A DNA stretch of 64,000 nt. Origin: Nonomuraea spiralis (GTDB lineage Bacteria; Actinomycetota; Actinomycetes; Streptosporangiales; Streptosporangiaceae). A program made the position numbers and the translations under genes. This document shows positions 46,257-54,520 of the stretch, in pieces. The stretch covers positions 372,001 to 436,000 of the forward strand of contig NZ_BMRC01000002.1 of NCBI RefSeq assembly GCF_014648435.1, given 5' to 3'. A model generated the notes under the pieces. It did not search any database, was not told where the DNA came from, and saw nothing but the letters and a program-made list of their open reading frames with translations. Position 1 is the stretch's first letter; the number at the start of each line of letters is the position of its first letter.

Positions 46257-46808
46257 TCACGCGGTGAAATCGGCGAAGTCGAACCCCGGAGACACGACGC
46301 AGCTCACCAGCACGGCCTCGTCCCCGGCCGGCCGGGCCGACTGCCACACGCCGCCGGGCACCACCGCCTGCGGCACCTGCCCCTGCTCCACCAGCGGCCC
46401 GAGGGTGACGTCGGCGTCGCCGACGGTCAGGGTCAGCGGGCCGCCCCGGTGCCACAACCACACCTCGTCGGACCTGACCATGTGCGGGACGGACTCCTCG
46501 CCCGGCTGGAGCAGGAAGTAGATCCCGGTCGCGCTGGCGCGCGGGCCCGGGTAGCCGTAGGGCCGGACGGTGACGGGCGAGCGCCAGGTCTCGCGGTACC
46601 AGCCGCCCTCCGGGTGGGGGAGCAGGTCGAGCGCGGCGGCCACGGGCGGCCGTTCGTCGAAGCCGATGGGCTTGCCGGTGACGTCGCGCCGCAGGAAACG
46701 GGTGCCGTCGAGGACGGCCTGGCCGTCGGACGTGGCGGCCAGCGCCAGGGCGGCCGCCTCGTCGGCGACCTCCGTGGGGGCGCCGTCGGGATAGATCCTC
46801 AGCTCCAC
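46257..46808 (-). CDS. DUF985 (cupin_5) protein
   Basis: 183 aa with a beta-barrel cupin of the DUF985 type: LLPHPEGGWYRETWRS, ATGIYFLLQPGEESVPHMVRSDEVWLWHRGGPLTL and VSCVVSPGFDFADF. His residues in HPEGGW, PHMVRSDEVW and WHRG would bind a metal or sugar-like ligand. It precedes the NACHT-LRR gene with a 27-nt gap on the same strand and so is probably co-transcribed with it. No catalytic role is established. Confidence 0.87.
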   Translation of the reverse strand: MELRIYPDGAPTEVADEAAALALAATSDGQAVLDGTRFLRRDVTGKPIGFDERPPVAAALDLLPHPEGGWYRETWRSPVTVRPYGYPGPRASATGIYFLLQPGEESVPHMVRSDEVWLWHRGGPLTLTVGDADVTLGPLVEQGQVPQAVVPGGVWQSARPAGDEAVLVSCVVSPGFDFADFTA

Positions 46809-46894
46809 GTCACCGATCTTACGAGCATCTGGTCATGCGGGATCACCTGACGTGCGATTCGATTCCTCATATTTTAATATTAATGCCGATACGA

Positions 46895-47306
46895 ATGAGG
46901 CAAGACCAGGTGAAACCCGATCAATGGCGTCGGCTCGCCGACAGCCCCGCCACCCGGCGGCAGATGTTCGGATACGCCGCCGGCGTGGCCGGCCTCGTGG
47001 CGCTGGGCCGAACGCGCCGTGGACGGCGACATCGCCACCTTCTGGCACTCCGAGTACTCGCCCCCCACCCCGCTCCCGCAGTCGCTGCGCTTCGACGGCA
47101 ACCTCAACGGCACGATCCTCGACCACAAGGTGTACGTCAGCACCGACGGCCAGACCTTCACCCAGGTCGCCGCCGGGACGTGGGCGGGCGACGCGCGGCT
47201 CAAGACGGCCGCGTTCCCCGCCGTGGACGCCCGCTACGTACGCCTCGAAGGCACCCGCGCGAGCGGTGGCTCCTACCTGTCGGCCGCGGAGGTGACGGCC
47301 CGCTGA
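46895..47306 (+). pseudogene. remnant of a secreted F5/8 type C (discoidin)-domain protein
   Basis: The 5' part (ATG 46895) encodes a twin-arginine-like signal, TRRQMFGYAAGVAGLVALG. From about 47005 the frame changes, and a frame-3 segment encodes the end of a discoidin domain (AERAVDGDIATFWHSEYSPP through RYVRLEGTRASGGSYLSAAEVTAR). The catalytic middle is missing and the two parts are in different frames. A large internal deletion with frameshift is the simplest reading. The original was probably a glycosidase or phosphoesterase. Confidence 0.65.
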
Positions 47307-47330
47307 CCCCTTGACCGGCCCGCCGATCCC

Positions 47331-47372
47331 TTCACCAAGGCCGCCCGGGGTCTCCCGGGCGGCCTTGGTGAA
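47331..47372. terminator. 19-bp perfect hairpin terminator
   Basis: TTCACCAAGGCCGCCCGGG (47331-47349) and its exact complement (47354-47372) form a 19-bp stem with a 4-nt loop. It isolates the discoidin remnant from the downstream operon. The right arm also overlaps the region where the operon's -35 would lie. Confidence 0.9.
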
Positions 47373-47389
47373 ATGTCGGTCGGGCTGGC

Positions 47390-47395
47390 TAGTCT
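47390..47395 (+). promoter_or_regulatory. -10-like TAGTCT giving a probable leaderless transcript
   Basis: TAGTCT lies 7 nt before GTG 47403, the spacing at which actinobacterial leaderless mRNAs begin on the start codon. TGGTGA at 47366-47371 is an acceptable -35 (18-nt gap) but falls in the terminator arm. Confidence 0.5.
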
Positions 47396-47402
47396 GCGGC
47401 AG

Positions 47403-48695
47403 GTGATCGAACGGTGGAGCCGTGATCAGGTGCTCGCCCTCGCCCCCGACGCGCCGTCCCAGAAGGCGGCCCAGGGCGTGGCCGCGGCGGGCAAATGGTC
47501 CTCACGCGGCACGACGGGCAGCGTCCTCTACGGCGAGTGCAAGGGCAGCGGTTCCAAGCCCTACCTGGCGTGCGTCGACCTGACCGAGCCCGCCTACCGG
47601 TGCAGCTGCCCGAGCCGCAAGTTCCCCTGCAAGCACGCCCTCGGCCTGCTGCTGCTGTGGTCGGCCGACGGCGTGCCGGCCGAGGAGACGGCGCCGCAGT
47701 GGGTGACCGAATGGCTCGACGGCCGCGCCGACCGCGCCGCCAGGTCCGCGGCCCGCGTCGAGGCCGCCCGCGCCGCCGGCCCTGCCGAGCCCACGCCCGC
47801 GACCGGCGGGGCGGAGTCGGTGCGGCACTCGCGGGTGGGGGCCGGGCTGGCGGAGCTGGAGCGCTGGCTGGCCGACCAGCTCCGGCAGGGCCTGGCGTCC
47901 TCCGCCGAGCACGACTGGGACGGCCTGGCCAAGCGCCTCGTCGACGCCCAGGCGCCCGGCGTCGCGGGCCTGGTGTCCCGGCTGACCCAGGTGCGCGCCG
48001 AGGACGACTGGCCGGGCCGCCTCCTGGAGGAATACGCGCTGATCAACCTCCTCGCCGTCGCCCACCGCCGCCGCGCCGAGCTGCCCGACCCGCTGGCGCA
48101 GACCGTACGCATCCGCACCGGTTTCCCCGTCACCCGGGAAGAGGTGCTGGCCGGGCCTGCGGTCCGTGACGAGTGGGCCGTGCTGGGCCGGCGCGACGAC
48201 GTTCAGGACCGGCTGACCGCCCGCCGCGTCTGGCTCAAGGGCCGGGCGACCGGCCGGGCCGCGCTCGTCCTGTCCTTCGCCCCGGTCGGCCAGCCCCTCG
48301 ACGCCTCGCTGGTCACGGGGGCCACGATCGACGCCGACCTCGCCTTCTACCCGGGTGCCGCCCCCCTCCGCGCCCTGGTCGCCGTACGCCACGCCACCGG
48401 CCCCGAGACCCGGCCCGGCCCGCCGGCCGGGGTCCCGGTCGAGGAGGCGCTCGACGAGGTGGCGCGGGTGCTGGCCGAAGACCCCTGGACCGAGTCGTGG
48501 CCGCTCGTGCTGGGCGGCGTCGTCCCCGATCGCGCGTCGATCGGCGGCCTGCCGCTGCACCCCCGGGCCCGCGACCCCTGGCGGCTGATCGCCGTCTCGG
48601 GCGGCCACCCCGTCACGGTGGCCGCCGAATGGACCCCGCAGGGCCTGCGCCCCCTCACCACCTACGACGACGAAGGAACGGCGGTGCTCCTGTGA
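47403..48695 (+). CDS. SWIM zinc-finger protein, first gene of the MoxR-VWA operon
   Basis: 430 aa from GTG 47403 (an ATG 30 nt upstream abuts the terminator hairpin and lacks an SD). RWSRDQVLALAPDAPSQKAA is the family start. The SWIM finger is YRCSCPSRKFPCKHALGLLLL: Cys67, Cys69, Cys76, His78. It resembles the SWIM protein of the E. coli yehLMPQ set. SWIM domains bind DNA or proteins; here a scaffold or substrate-recognition role is inferred. The GTGA overlap (48692-48695) links it to the next gene. Confidence 0.88.
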   Translation: MIERWSRDQVLALAPDAPSQKAAQGVAAAGKWSSRGTTGSVLYGECKGSGSKPYLACVDLTEPAYRCSCPSRKFPCKHALGLLLLWSADGVPAEETAPQWVTEWLDGRADRAARSAARVEAARAAGPAEPTPATGGAESVRHSRVGAGLAELERWLADQLRQGLASSAEHDWDGLAKRLVDAQAPGVAGLVSRLTQVRAEDDWPGRLLEEYALINLLAVAHRRRAELPDPLAQTVRIRTGFPVTREEVLAGPAVRDEWAVLGRRDDVQDRLTARRVWLKGRATGRAALVLSFAPVGQPLDASLVTGATIDADLAFYPGAAPLRALVAVRHATGPETRPGPPAGVPVEEALDEVARVLAEDPWTESWPLVLGGVVPDRASIGGLPLHPRARDPWRLIAVSGGHPVTVAAEWTPQGLRPLTTYDDEGTAVLL

Positions 48696-50029
48696 CCTGG
48701 GACGACCTGGCCTCCACCGCCCTCGTGGGCACCGACCGCAGGCCCTTCGCGGGAGACCTGCTGACGGTCGCGGCCGTCGAGACGGCGCGGCGGCGCGCGG
48801 GCCGCAGACCGGCCGAGCCCGCGCCCCCGGCGCCCGCCCCCGCCGAGGAGCTGCCCGCCGTGGGCAGGCGCGCCGCCGAGCGGCTGGTCCGCATCATGGG
48901 CGGCGAGCACGACCGCCTGCTGCCCGAATGGCTGGCCGCGGCCGCCGCGACCGGCCGCAGGGTGCCCTGCGACGTGCTGCCCGACCTGCTCGAACGGGGC
49001 AGGCGCGACCGCTCGATCCGGGCGCACCTCGGCGTCCTGGCCGGGCGGCGCGGCAGATGGCTGGCCGACCTCAACCAGGAGTGGGGCTACCTGCTGGAGG
49101 AGCCCACCGGCGAGACGTGGGAGCTCGGCGGCCCGGCCGACCGCCGCGCCCACCTGCGGGCCCTGCGCGCCGCCGACCCCGCCGCGGCCAGGGAGCTGCT
49201 GGAGAGCACCTGGGAGCGGGAGACGCCCGACGACCGGGCCGAGTTCGTCGAGCTGCTGGCCGACGGGCTGGGCATGGCCGACGAGCCGTTCCTCGAGTCG
49301 GCGCTCGACGACCGCCGCAGGGAGGTCCGGCAGGCCGCCGCCAACCTGCTGACCCGGCTGCCCGGCTCCCGCCTGTCCGGCCGCATGGCCCAACGGGCCC
49401 GCGCCTGCGTGTCGGTCTCCGGCTCGACCATCGCCGTCGAGGCGCCCCTGGAGTGCGACAGGGCGATGGAACGCGACGGCGTGCGTCCCAAGCCGCCGCG
49501 CGGCATCGGCGAGCGGGCCTGGTGGTTGCAGCAGATCCTGGCCCGCGCCCCGCTGGGCGTCTGGGACCGTCCGCCCTCCAGGCTGCTCAAGATGCGGATC
49601 CCCGACTGGGACGCCGAGGTGAAGGCCGCCTGGGTCCGGGCCGCGGTGCTGCAGAAGGACCCGGAGTGGGCACGCGCGATGTTCGGCTGGGACCCGATCG
49701 CCGACCTGCTCGAAGCGTTGCCACCCGCCGAGCAGCAGGAGCTGGCCGCCGGGTTCGTGCGCGAGCACGACCTCGACAGCCAGTTGATCATGGTGCTCGG
49801 CGGCGTCTCGTCCCATTGGGGGGAGGGGCTGGCGACGGCCGTCCTCCACAAGATCGTCAAGGTGGCCGCCGTCCAGCCGTGGAACCTCGGCGAGCTGGTC
49901 AAGCTGGCCGGAGAGCACATCGACCCCGCCCTGTTCCCGCTGGCCGAGAGCTACTCGCCGGTGGAGCCGGTCCAGCGGGTCGCCGCCTTCCTGCGTTTCC
50001 GTGCCGACATGTACAAGGAGCTTGCATGA
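48692..50029 (+). CDS. DUF5691-type operon protein, function unknown
   Basis: 445 aa. All-helical repeat-like character: LASTALVGTDRRPF at the start, then HEAT-like segments such as RAHLRALRAADPAAARELLE, DDRRREVRQAAANLLTRLPGS, and PPRGIGERAWWLQQILARAP in the middle. This matches DUF5691 proteins that travel with SWIM/MoxR/VWA genes. Possibly an adaptor for the AAA+ ATPase. GTG 48692 and ATGA overlap at 50026 indicate tight coupling on both sides. Confidence 0.75.
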   Translation: MTWDDLASTALVGTDRRPFAGDLLTVAAVETARRRAGRRPAEPAPPAPAPAEELPAVGRRAAERLVRIMGGEHDRLLPEWLAAAAATGRRVPCDVLPDLLERGRRDRSIRAHLGVLAGRRGRWLADLNQEWGYLLEEPTGETWELGGPADRRAHLRALRAADPAAARELLESTWERETPDDRAEFVELLADGLGMADEPFLESALDDRRREVRQAAANLLTRLPGSRLSGRMAQRARACVSVSGSTIAVEAPLECDRAMERDGVRPKPPRGIGERAWWLQQILARAPLGVWDRPPSRLLKMRIPDWDAEVKAAWVRAAVLQKDPEWARAMFGWDPIADLLEALPPAEQQELAAGFVREHDLDSQLIMVLGGVSSHWGEGLATAVLHKIVKVAAVQPWNLGELVKLAGEHIDPALFPLAESYSPVEPVQRVAAFLRFRADMYKELA

Positions 50030-51090
50030 CCGTCCTGCGTCCCCACGCCGAAGACCAGTACGCCGAGGAACTGGCCTACCTGGCCAAGGACGACGACCGG
50101 CCCCGCCCGCCCGGCTGGCGGCTGTCGCCCTGGGCGGTGACCCGGTACATCCTGGGCGACGGCGACCGCGTCACCCCCAAGTACGTCGGCGCCCGCCGCA
50201 TCGTCGAGGTCGCCGTGGCCACGCTCGCGACCGACCGCGCGCTGCTGCTGCTCGGCGTGCCCGGCACGGCCAAGACCTGGTTGTCCGAACACCTGGCCGC
50301 GGCCGTCAGCGGCGACTCCACGCTGCTCGTCCAGGGCACCGCCGGCACCGCCGAGGAGGCCGTCCGCTACGGCTGGAACTACGCCAGGCTGCTGGCCGAG
50401 GGGCCCTCGTTCGAGGCCCTGACGCCGTCCCCGGTGATGCGCGCCATGGCCGAGGGGCGGATCGCCCGGGTCGAGGAGCTGACCCGCATGCCCTCCGACG
50501 TCCAGGACGCGCTGATCACCGTCCTGTCGGAGAAGACGTTGCCGATCCCCGAGCTCAACCGCGAGGTCCAGGCCGAGCGCGGCTTCAACGTCATCGCCAC
50601 CGCCAACGACCGCGACCGCGGCGTCAACGAGCTGTCCAGCGCCCTGCGCCGCCGCTTCAACACCGTCGTGCTCCCGGTGCCCGCCAGCGCCGAGGAGGAG
50701 GTGCACATCGTCGCGCGCCGCGTCACCCAGCTCGGCCGGGCCCTGGAGCTGCCGGAGACCACCACCGGGCTGGCCGAGATCCGGCGCGTGGTGACGGTCT
50801 TCCGCGAGCTGCGCGCGGGCGTCACCGAGGACGGCCGCACCAAGGTCAAGTCGCCCAGCGGCACCCTGTCCACGGCCGAGGCGATCTCGGTGCTCACCAG
50901 CGGCATCGCGCTGGCCGCCCACTTCGGCGACGGCGTGCTGCGCCCGTCCGACGTGGCGGCGGGGATCGTCGGCGCGGTGGTGCAGGAGCCGGTGTCGGAC
51001 CGGGTGGTGTGGCGCGAGTACCTGGAGACCGTGGTGCGTGAGCGGTCCGACTGGCGCGACTTCTACCGCGCCTGCCGCGAGGTGTCATGA
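50026..51090 (+). CDS. MoxR-type AAA+ ATPase
   Basis: 354 aa. Walker A is GVPGTAKT (77-84). The Walker B region is ARVEELTRMP (147-156), where Glu stands in the place of the usual Asp. Sensor 1 is ATAND (191-195), with the arginine-finger context LSSALRRRF. MoxR ATPases act with VWA proteins as chaperones that insert metals or remodel targets. It resembles YehL of E. coli. ATGA overlaps on both sides place it in the centre of the five-gene operon. Confidence 0.9.
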   Translation: MTVLRPHAEDQYAEELAYLAKDDDRPRPPGWRLSPWAVTRYILGDGDRVTPKYVGARRIVEVAVATLATDRALLLLGVPGTAKTWLSEHLAAAVSGDSTLLVQGTAGTAEEAVRYGWNYARLLAEGPSFEALTPSPVMRAMAEGRIARVEELTRMPSDVQDALITVLSEKTLPIPELNREVQAERGFNVIATANDRDRGVNELSSALRRRFNTVVLPVPASAEEEVHIVARRVTQLGRALELPETTTGLAEIRRVVTVFRELRAGVTEDGRTKVKSPSGTLSTAEAISVLTSGIALAAHFGDGVLRPSDVAAGIVGAVVQEPVSDRVVWREYLETVVRERSDWRDFYRACREVS

Positions 51091-53321
51091 GCGCCGTCTC
51101 CGTCCTCGGCGTACGCCACCACGGCCCCGGCTCGGCCCGTTCCCTGCGCCGCGAGCTCGAACGCCTGCGCCCCGACGTGATCCTCGTCGAGGGGCCGCCG
51201 GAGGCCGACGCGCTCGTCGCCCTCGCGCCCGGCCTGGAGCCGCCGGTCGCGCTGCTCGCGCACGTGCCGGGCGCTCCGGCCAAGGCCGCGTTCTGGCCGT
51301 TCGCGCAGTTCTCGCCCGAATGGCAGGCGATCCTGTACGGCGCCGCCGCCGGCGTACCGGTGCGCTTCTGCGACCTGCCCGCCGCCCACTCCCTGGCCGA
51401 CGAGGAGACGGACGAGTCGGAGGGCGGGGAGGCGGGTGACGGCCTGCGTGCCGACCCCATCGGCGCGCTGGCCGCCGCCGCCGGCCACGACGACCCCGAA
51501 CGCTGGTGGGAGGACGTCGTCGAGCACCGCGGCGACACCCCGTTCGAGGTGATCGCCGAGGCCATGGCCGCGGTGCGCGAGGGCCACGTGCCGGTCGGCC
51601 GGGAGGCCAGGCGCGAGGCGTACATGCGCAGGACCCTGCGTGCCGCGATCAAGGAGGGGTTCGGCGTCGTCGCGGTGGTCTGCGGCGCCTGGCACGTGCC
51701 CGCGCTGGCCGGGCCGCTGCCCCCGGCCGCGGCCGACAACGCGCTCCTGCGCGGCATGCCGAAGGTGAAGGCCGAGCTGACGTGGGTGCCGTGGACCTAC
51801 GGGCGGCTGGCCTCGTGGAGCGGCTACGGCGCGGGCATCGCCTCGCCCGGCTGGTACCACCACCTGTTCACCGTCCCCGACCGGCCGGTCGAGCGATGGC
51901 TCACCGAGGCCGCCGCCGTGCTGCGCGAGGAGGGGCTGCCGGTGTCGTCCGCGCACGTCATCGAGTCCGTACGCCTGGCCGCGACCCTGGCCGGGCTGCG
52001 TGGCAGGCCGCTGGCCGGGCTCGGCGAGGTGACCGAGGCGGCCAGGGCGGTGTTGTGCGAGGGCGACGACCTGGCGGTGGAGCTGATCCAGCGGCGGATG
52101 GTCGTCGGCGACCGGCTCGGCCACGTCTCCGACGGCACCCCGATGGTCCCGCTCCAGCGTGACCTGCGCGAGCAGCAGCGGCGGCTGAGAATTCGGCCCG
52201 AGGCGCTCGACCGTGAGCTCGACCTCGACCTGCGCAGGCCGCTCGACCTGGAACGCAGTCACCTGCTCCACCGGCTGCGGCTGCTGGAGGTGGGCTGGGG
52301 CACGCCGGGGCAGGCGCGCGGGAAGGGCACGTTCAGGGAGTCGTGGACGCTGCGCTGGCTGCCCGAGCACGACCTCGCGCTCATCGAGCACGCCGCCCTC
52401 GGCACCACGGTCGCCGCCGCGGCGGCGCGGCGCTGCCGCGACCTGGCCGGGGCGCCGTCGTCGGCGCTCGCCGACCTGACCGCGCTGGTTGAGGCGTGCC
52501 TGCTGGCCGACCTGCCGGAGGCGCTGCCCGGCGTGCTCGCGGCGCTGTCGGCCAAGGCGGCGCTGGACACCGACGTCACCCACCTGATGGCTGCGCTGCC
52601 CGCGATGGTGCGCGCCCACCGCTACGGCGACGTACGCGGCACGTCGGCCGAGGGGCTGGCGGTGATCGTGCGCTCGATGCTCGACCGGATCTGCGTCGGG
52701 CTGCCGGTGGCCGTCACCGGGCTCGACGACGACGCGGCGGCCGGCCTGCTCAAACACGTCGACGCCGTCCACGCCGCCGTCGCCCTCCTCACGGAACCCC
52801 CCGCCGCCTCAGGAAGCGCCTCGGCAGGCGCGGAGGGGGAGGGGGTGGTGCGGGGGCGGTGGCTGGGGACGTTGCGTGGCATGGCGGACCGGCAGGACCT
52901 GCACGGCCTCGTCGAGGGCCGGCTCACCCGCCTCCTGCTCGACGCCGGCGAGCTGGCCGACGCCGATGACCGCATGTCCAGGGCCATGTCCAGAGGCCAG
53001 ACCCCGGTCAGGGCGGCGGCCTGGGTCGAGGGGTTCCTGTCCGGCGGCGGCCTGCTCCTGGTGCACGACCCCCGCCTGCTGGGCCTGGTCGACACCTGGC
53101 TGACCGCGCTGCCGGCCGACCAGTTCACCGACGTGCTGCCGCTGCTGCGCCGTACGTTCGGCGGCTTCGCCGGGCCGGAGCGGCGGGCCATCGGCGAGCG
53201 CGTGAGCGCGGCGGGCGGCACGGGTGACACCGGCGCCGCGACCGAGCCGGACGTGGACGAACGGCGCGCGGCGGGAGCCGTGGCCACCGTGTTGTCGATC
53301 ATCGGGAGAGACCGTGGATGA
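51087..53321 (+). CDS. DUF5682-type large operon protein
   Basis: 744 aa. The N-terminus VLGVRHHGPGSARSLRRELERLRPDVILVEGPPEADALVALA has the His-His and Glu arrangement of DUF5682 and recalls the TraB/ChaN hydrolase-like fold. VVCGAWHVPALAG supplies a second conserved His. The C-terminal half is helical. The E. coli counterpart is likely YehM. It may be the effector or substrate of the MoxR/VWA pair. ATGA overlap upstream; the 3' end overlaps the VWA gene by 8 nt. Confidence 0.82.
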   Translation: MSAVSVLGVRHHGPGSARSLRRELERLRPDVILVEGPPEADALVALAPGLEPPVALLAHVPGAPAKAAFWPFAQFSPEWQAILYGAAAGVPVRFCDLPAAHSLADEETDESEGGEAGDGLRADPIGALAAAAGHDDPERWWEDVVEHRGDTPFEVIAEAMAAVREGHVPVGREARREAYMRRTLRAAIKEGFGVVAVVCGAWHVPALAGPLPPAAADNALLRGMPKVKAELTWVPWTYGRLASWSGYGAGIASPGWYHHLFTVPDRPVERWLTEAAAVLREEGLPVSSAHVIESVRLAATLAGLRGRPLAGLGEVTEAARAVLCEGDDLAVELIQRRMVVGDRLGHVSDGTPMVPLQRDLREQQRRLRIRPEALDRELDLDLRRPLDLERSHLLHRLRLLEVGWGTPGQARGKGTFRESWTLRWLPEHDLALIEHAALGTTVAAAAARRCRDLAGAPSSALADLTALVEACLLADLPEALPGVLAALSAKAALDTDVTHLMAALPAMVRAHRYGDVRGTSAEGLAVIVRSMLDRICVGLPVAVTGLDDDAAAGLLKHVDAVHAAVALLTEPPAASGSASAGAEGEGVVRGRWLGTLRGMADRQDLHGLVEGRLTRLLLDAGELADADDRMSRAMSRGQTPVRAAAWVEGFLSGGGLLLVHDPRLLGLVDTWLTALPADQFTDVLPLLRRTFGGFAGPERRAIGERVSAAGGTGDTGAATEPDVDERRAAGAVATVLSIIGRDRG

Positions 53322-54465
53322 GCGCATGCGCAGGTGGCGGCTGGTGCTCGGAGGCGGCGACGCCGACGGCACCGGCTGCGCCCTGGAGGGCGCCGACGCG
53401 CAGATGGACGCGGCCCTCGCCGCCGTCTACGACCAGGACGGCCGCGAGGGGCAGAGCCGGCGCGAGGGCGGCCTCGGCGCGTCCGCGCCGCGGGTGGCCC
53501 GCTGGCTGGGCGACATCAGGACATATTTCCCGTCCACGGTCGTCCAGGTGATGCAGAAGGACGCGATCGAGCGGCTCAACCTCACCAGGCTGCTGCTCGA
53601 ACCGGAGATGCTGGAGGCCGTGGAGCCCGACGTGCACCTGGTCGGCACGTTGCTCGCCCTCAACCGGGTGATGCCCGAGCAGGCCCGCGAGTCGGCCAGG
53701 GCCGTGGTGCGCAAGGTCGTCGCCGAGCTCGAACGCCGCCTCGCCCAGCGCACCCGGGCGGCCGTGACGGGCGCGCTCGACCGCTCGGCGCGTACGCATC
53801 GGCCGAGGAGGGTGTCCGACATCGACTGGGACCGGACGATCCGGGCCAACCTCAAGAACTACCTGCCGGAGCGGAACACGGTCGTCCCGTCGCGGCTCGT
53901 CGGCTACGCGCGCCGGCAGCGGTCGGTGCAGCGCGAGGTGGTGCTCTGCATCGACCAGAGCGGCTCGATGGCGGCCTCGGTGGTGTATTCGAGCGTGTTC
54001 GGGGCGGTCCTGGCCTCGATGCGGTCACTGAAGACGTCGCTGGTGGTGTTCGACACGGCGGTGGTCGACCTGACCGAGCAGTTGCACGACCCGGTCGAGC
54101 TGCTGTTCGGCACCCAGCTCGGCGGCGGCACCGACATCAACAGGGCCATCGCCTACTCACAGGGCCTCATCACCCGCCCGGCCGACTCGATCTTCATCCT
54201 GATCAGCGACCTGTACGAGGGCGGCGTACGCGCGGAGATGTTGCGCCGGGTGGCCGCGATGACCCAGGCCGGCGTACAGGTGATCGTGCTGCTCGCGCTC
54301 TCCGACGAGGGCGCGCCCTTCTACGACCACGACAACGCCGCCGCGCTGGCCGCGATGGGCGTGCCGGCGTTCGCCTGCACCCCCGACGCCTTCCCCGACC
54401 TGATGGCCGCCGCGATCGAGCGGCGCGATCTCGCCCGGTGGGCCGAACGCCACACCGGTGCCTGA
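53314..54465 (+). CDS. VWA-domain protein, last gene of the MoxR operon
   Basis: 383 aa. The helical N-terminal region (residues 1-205) is followed by a VWA domain with the MIDAS sequence DQSGSM (214-219) and GGGTDINRA for the Thr ligand. The Mg2+ site looks intact, so it can bind acidic partners. It resembles E. coli YehP. GTG 53314 follows GGGAGAG by 3 nt and overlaps the DUF5682 stop. A strong terminator follows. Confidence 0.9.
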   Translation: MDERMRRWRLVLGGGDADGTGCALEGADAQMDAALAAVYDQDGREGQSRREGGLGASAPRVARWLGDIRTYFPSTVVQVMQKDAIERLNLTRLLLEPEMLEAVEPDVHLVGTLLALNRVMPEQARESARAVVRKVVAELERRLAQRTRAAVTGALDRSARTHRPRRVSDIDWDRTIRANLKNYLPERNTVVPSRLVGYARRQRSVQREVVLCIDQSGSMAASVVYSSVFGAVLASMRSLKTSLVVFDTAVVDLTEQLHDPVELLFGTQLGGGTDINRAIAYSQGLITRPADSIFILISDLYEGGVRAEMLRRVAAMTQAGVQVIVLLALSDEGAPFYDHDNAAALAAMGVPAFACTPDAFPDLMAAAIERRDLARWAERHTGA

Positions 54466-54475
54466 GAAAGGCCGA

Positions 54476-54510
54476 GGCCGCGGCTCCTCCCCCGTGGGGG
54501 AGCCGCGGCC
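54476..54510. terminator. hairpin terminator between the VWA gene and MFS exporter
   Basis: GGCCGCGGCTCC (54476-54487) and GGAGCCGCGGCC (54499-54510) form a 12-bp stem with an 11-nt C/G-rich loop, 10 nt after the VWA stop and facing the convergent MFS gene. Confidence 0.85.
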
Positions 54511-54520
54511 GGGTCAGCGT

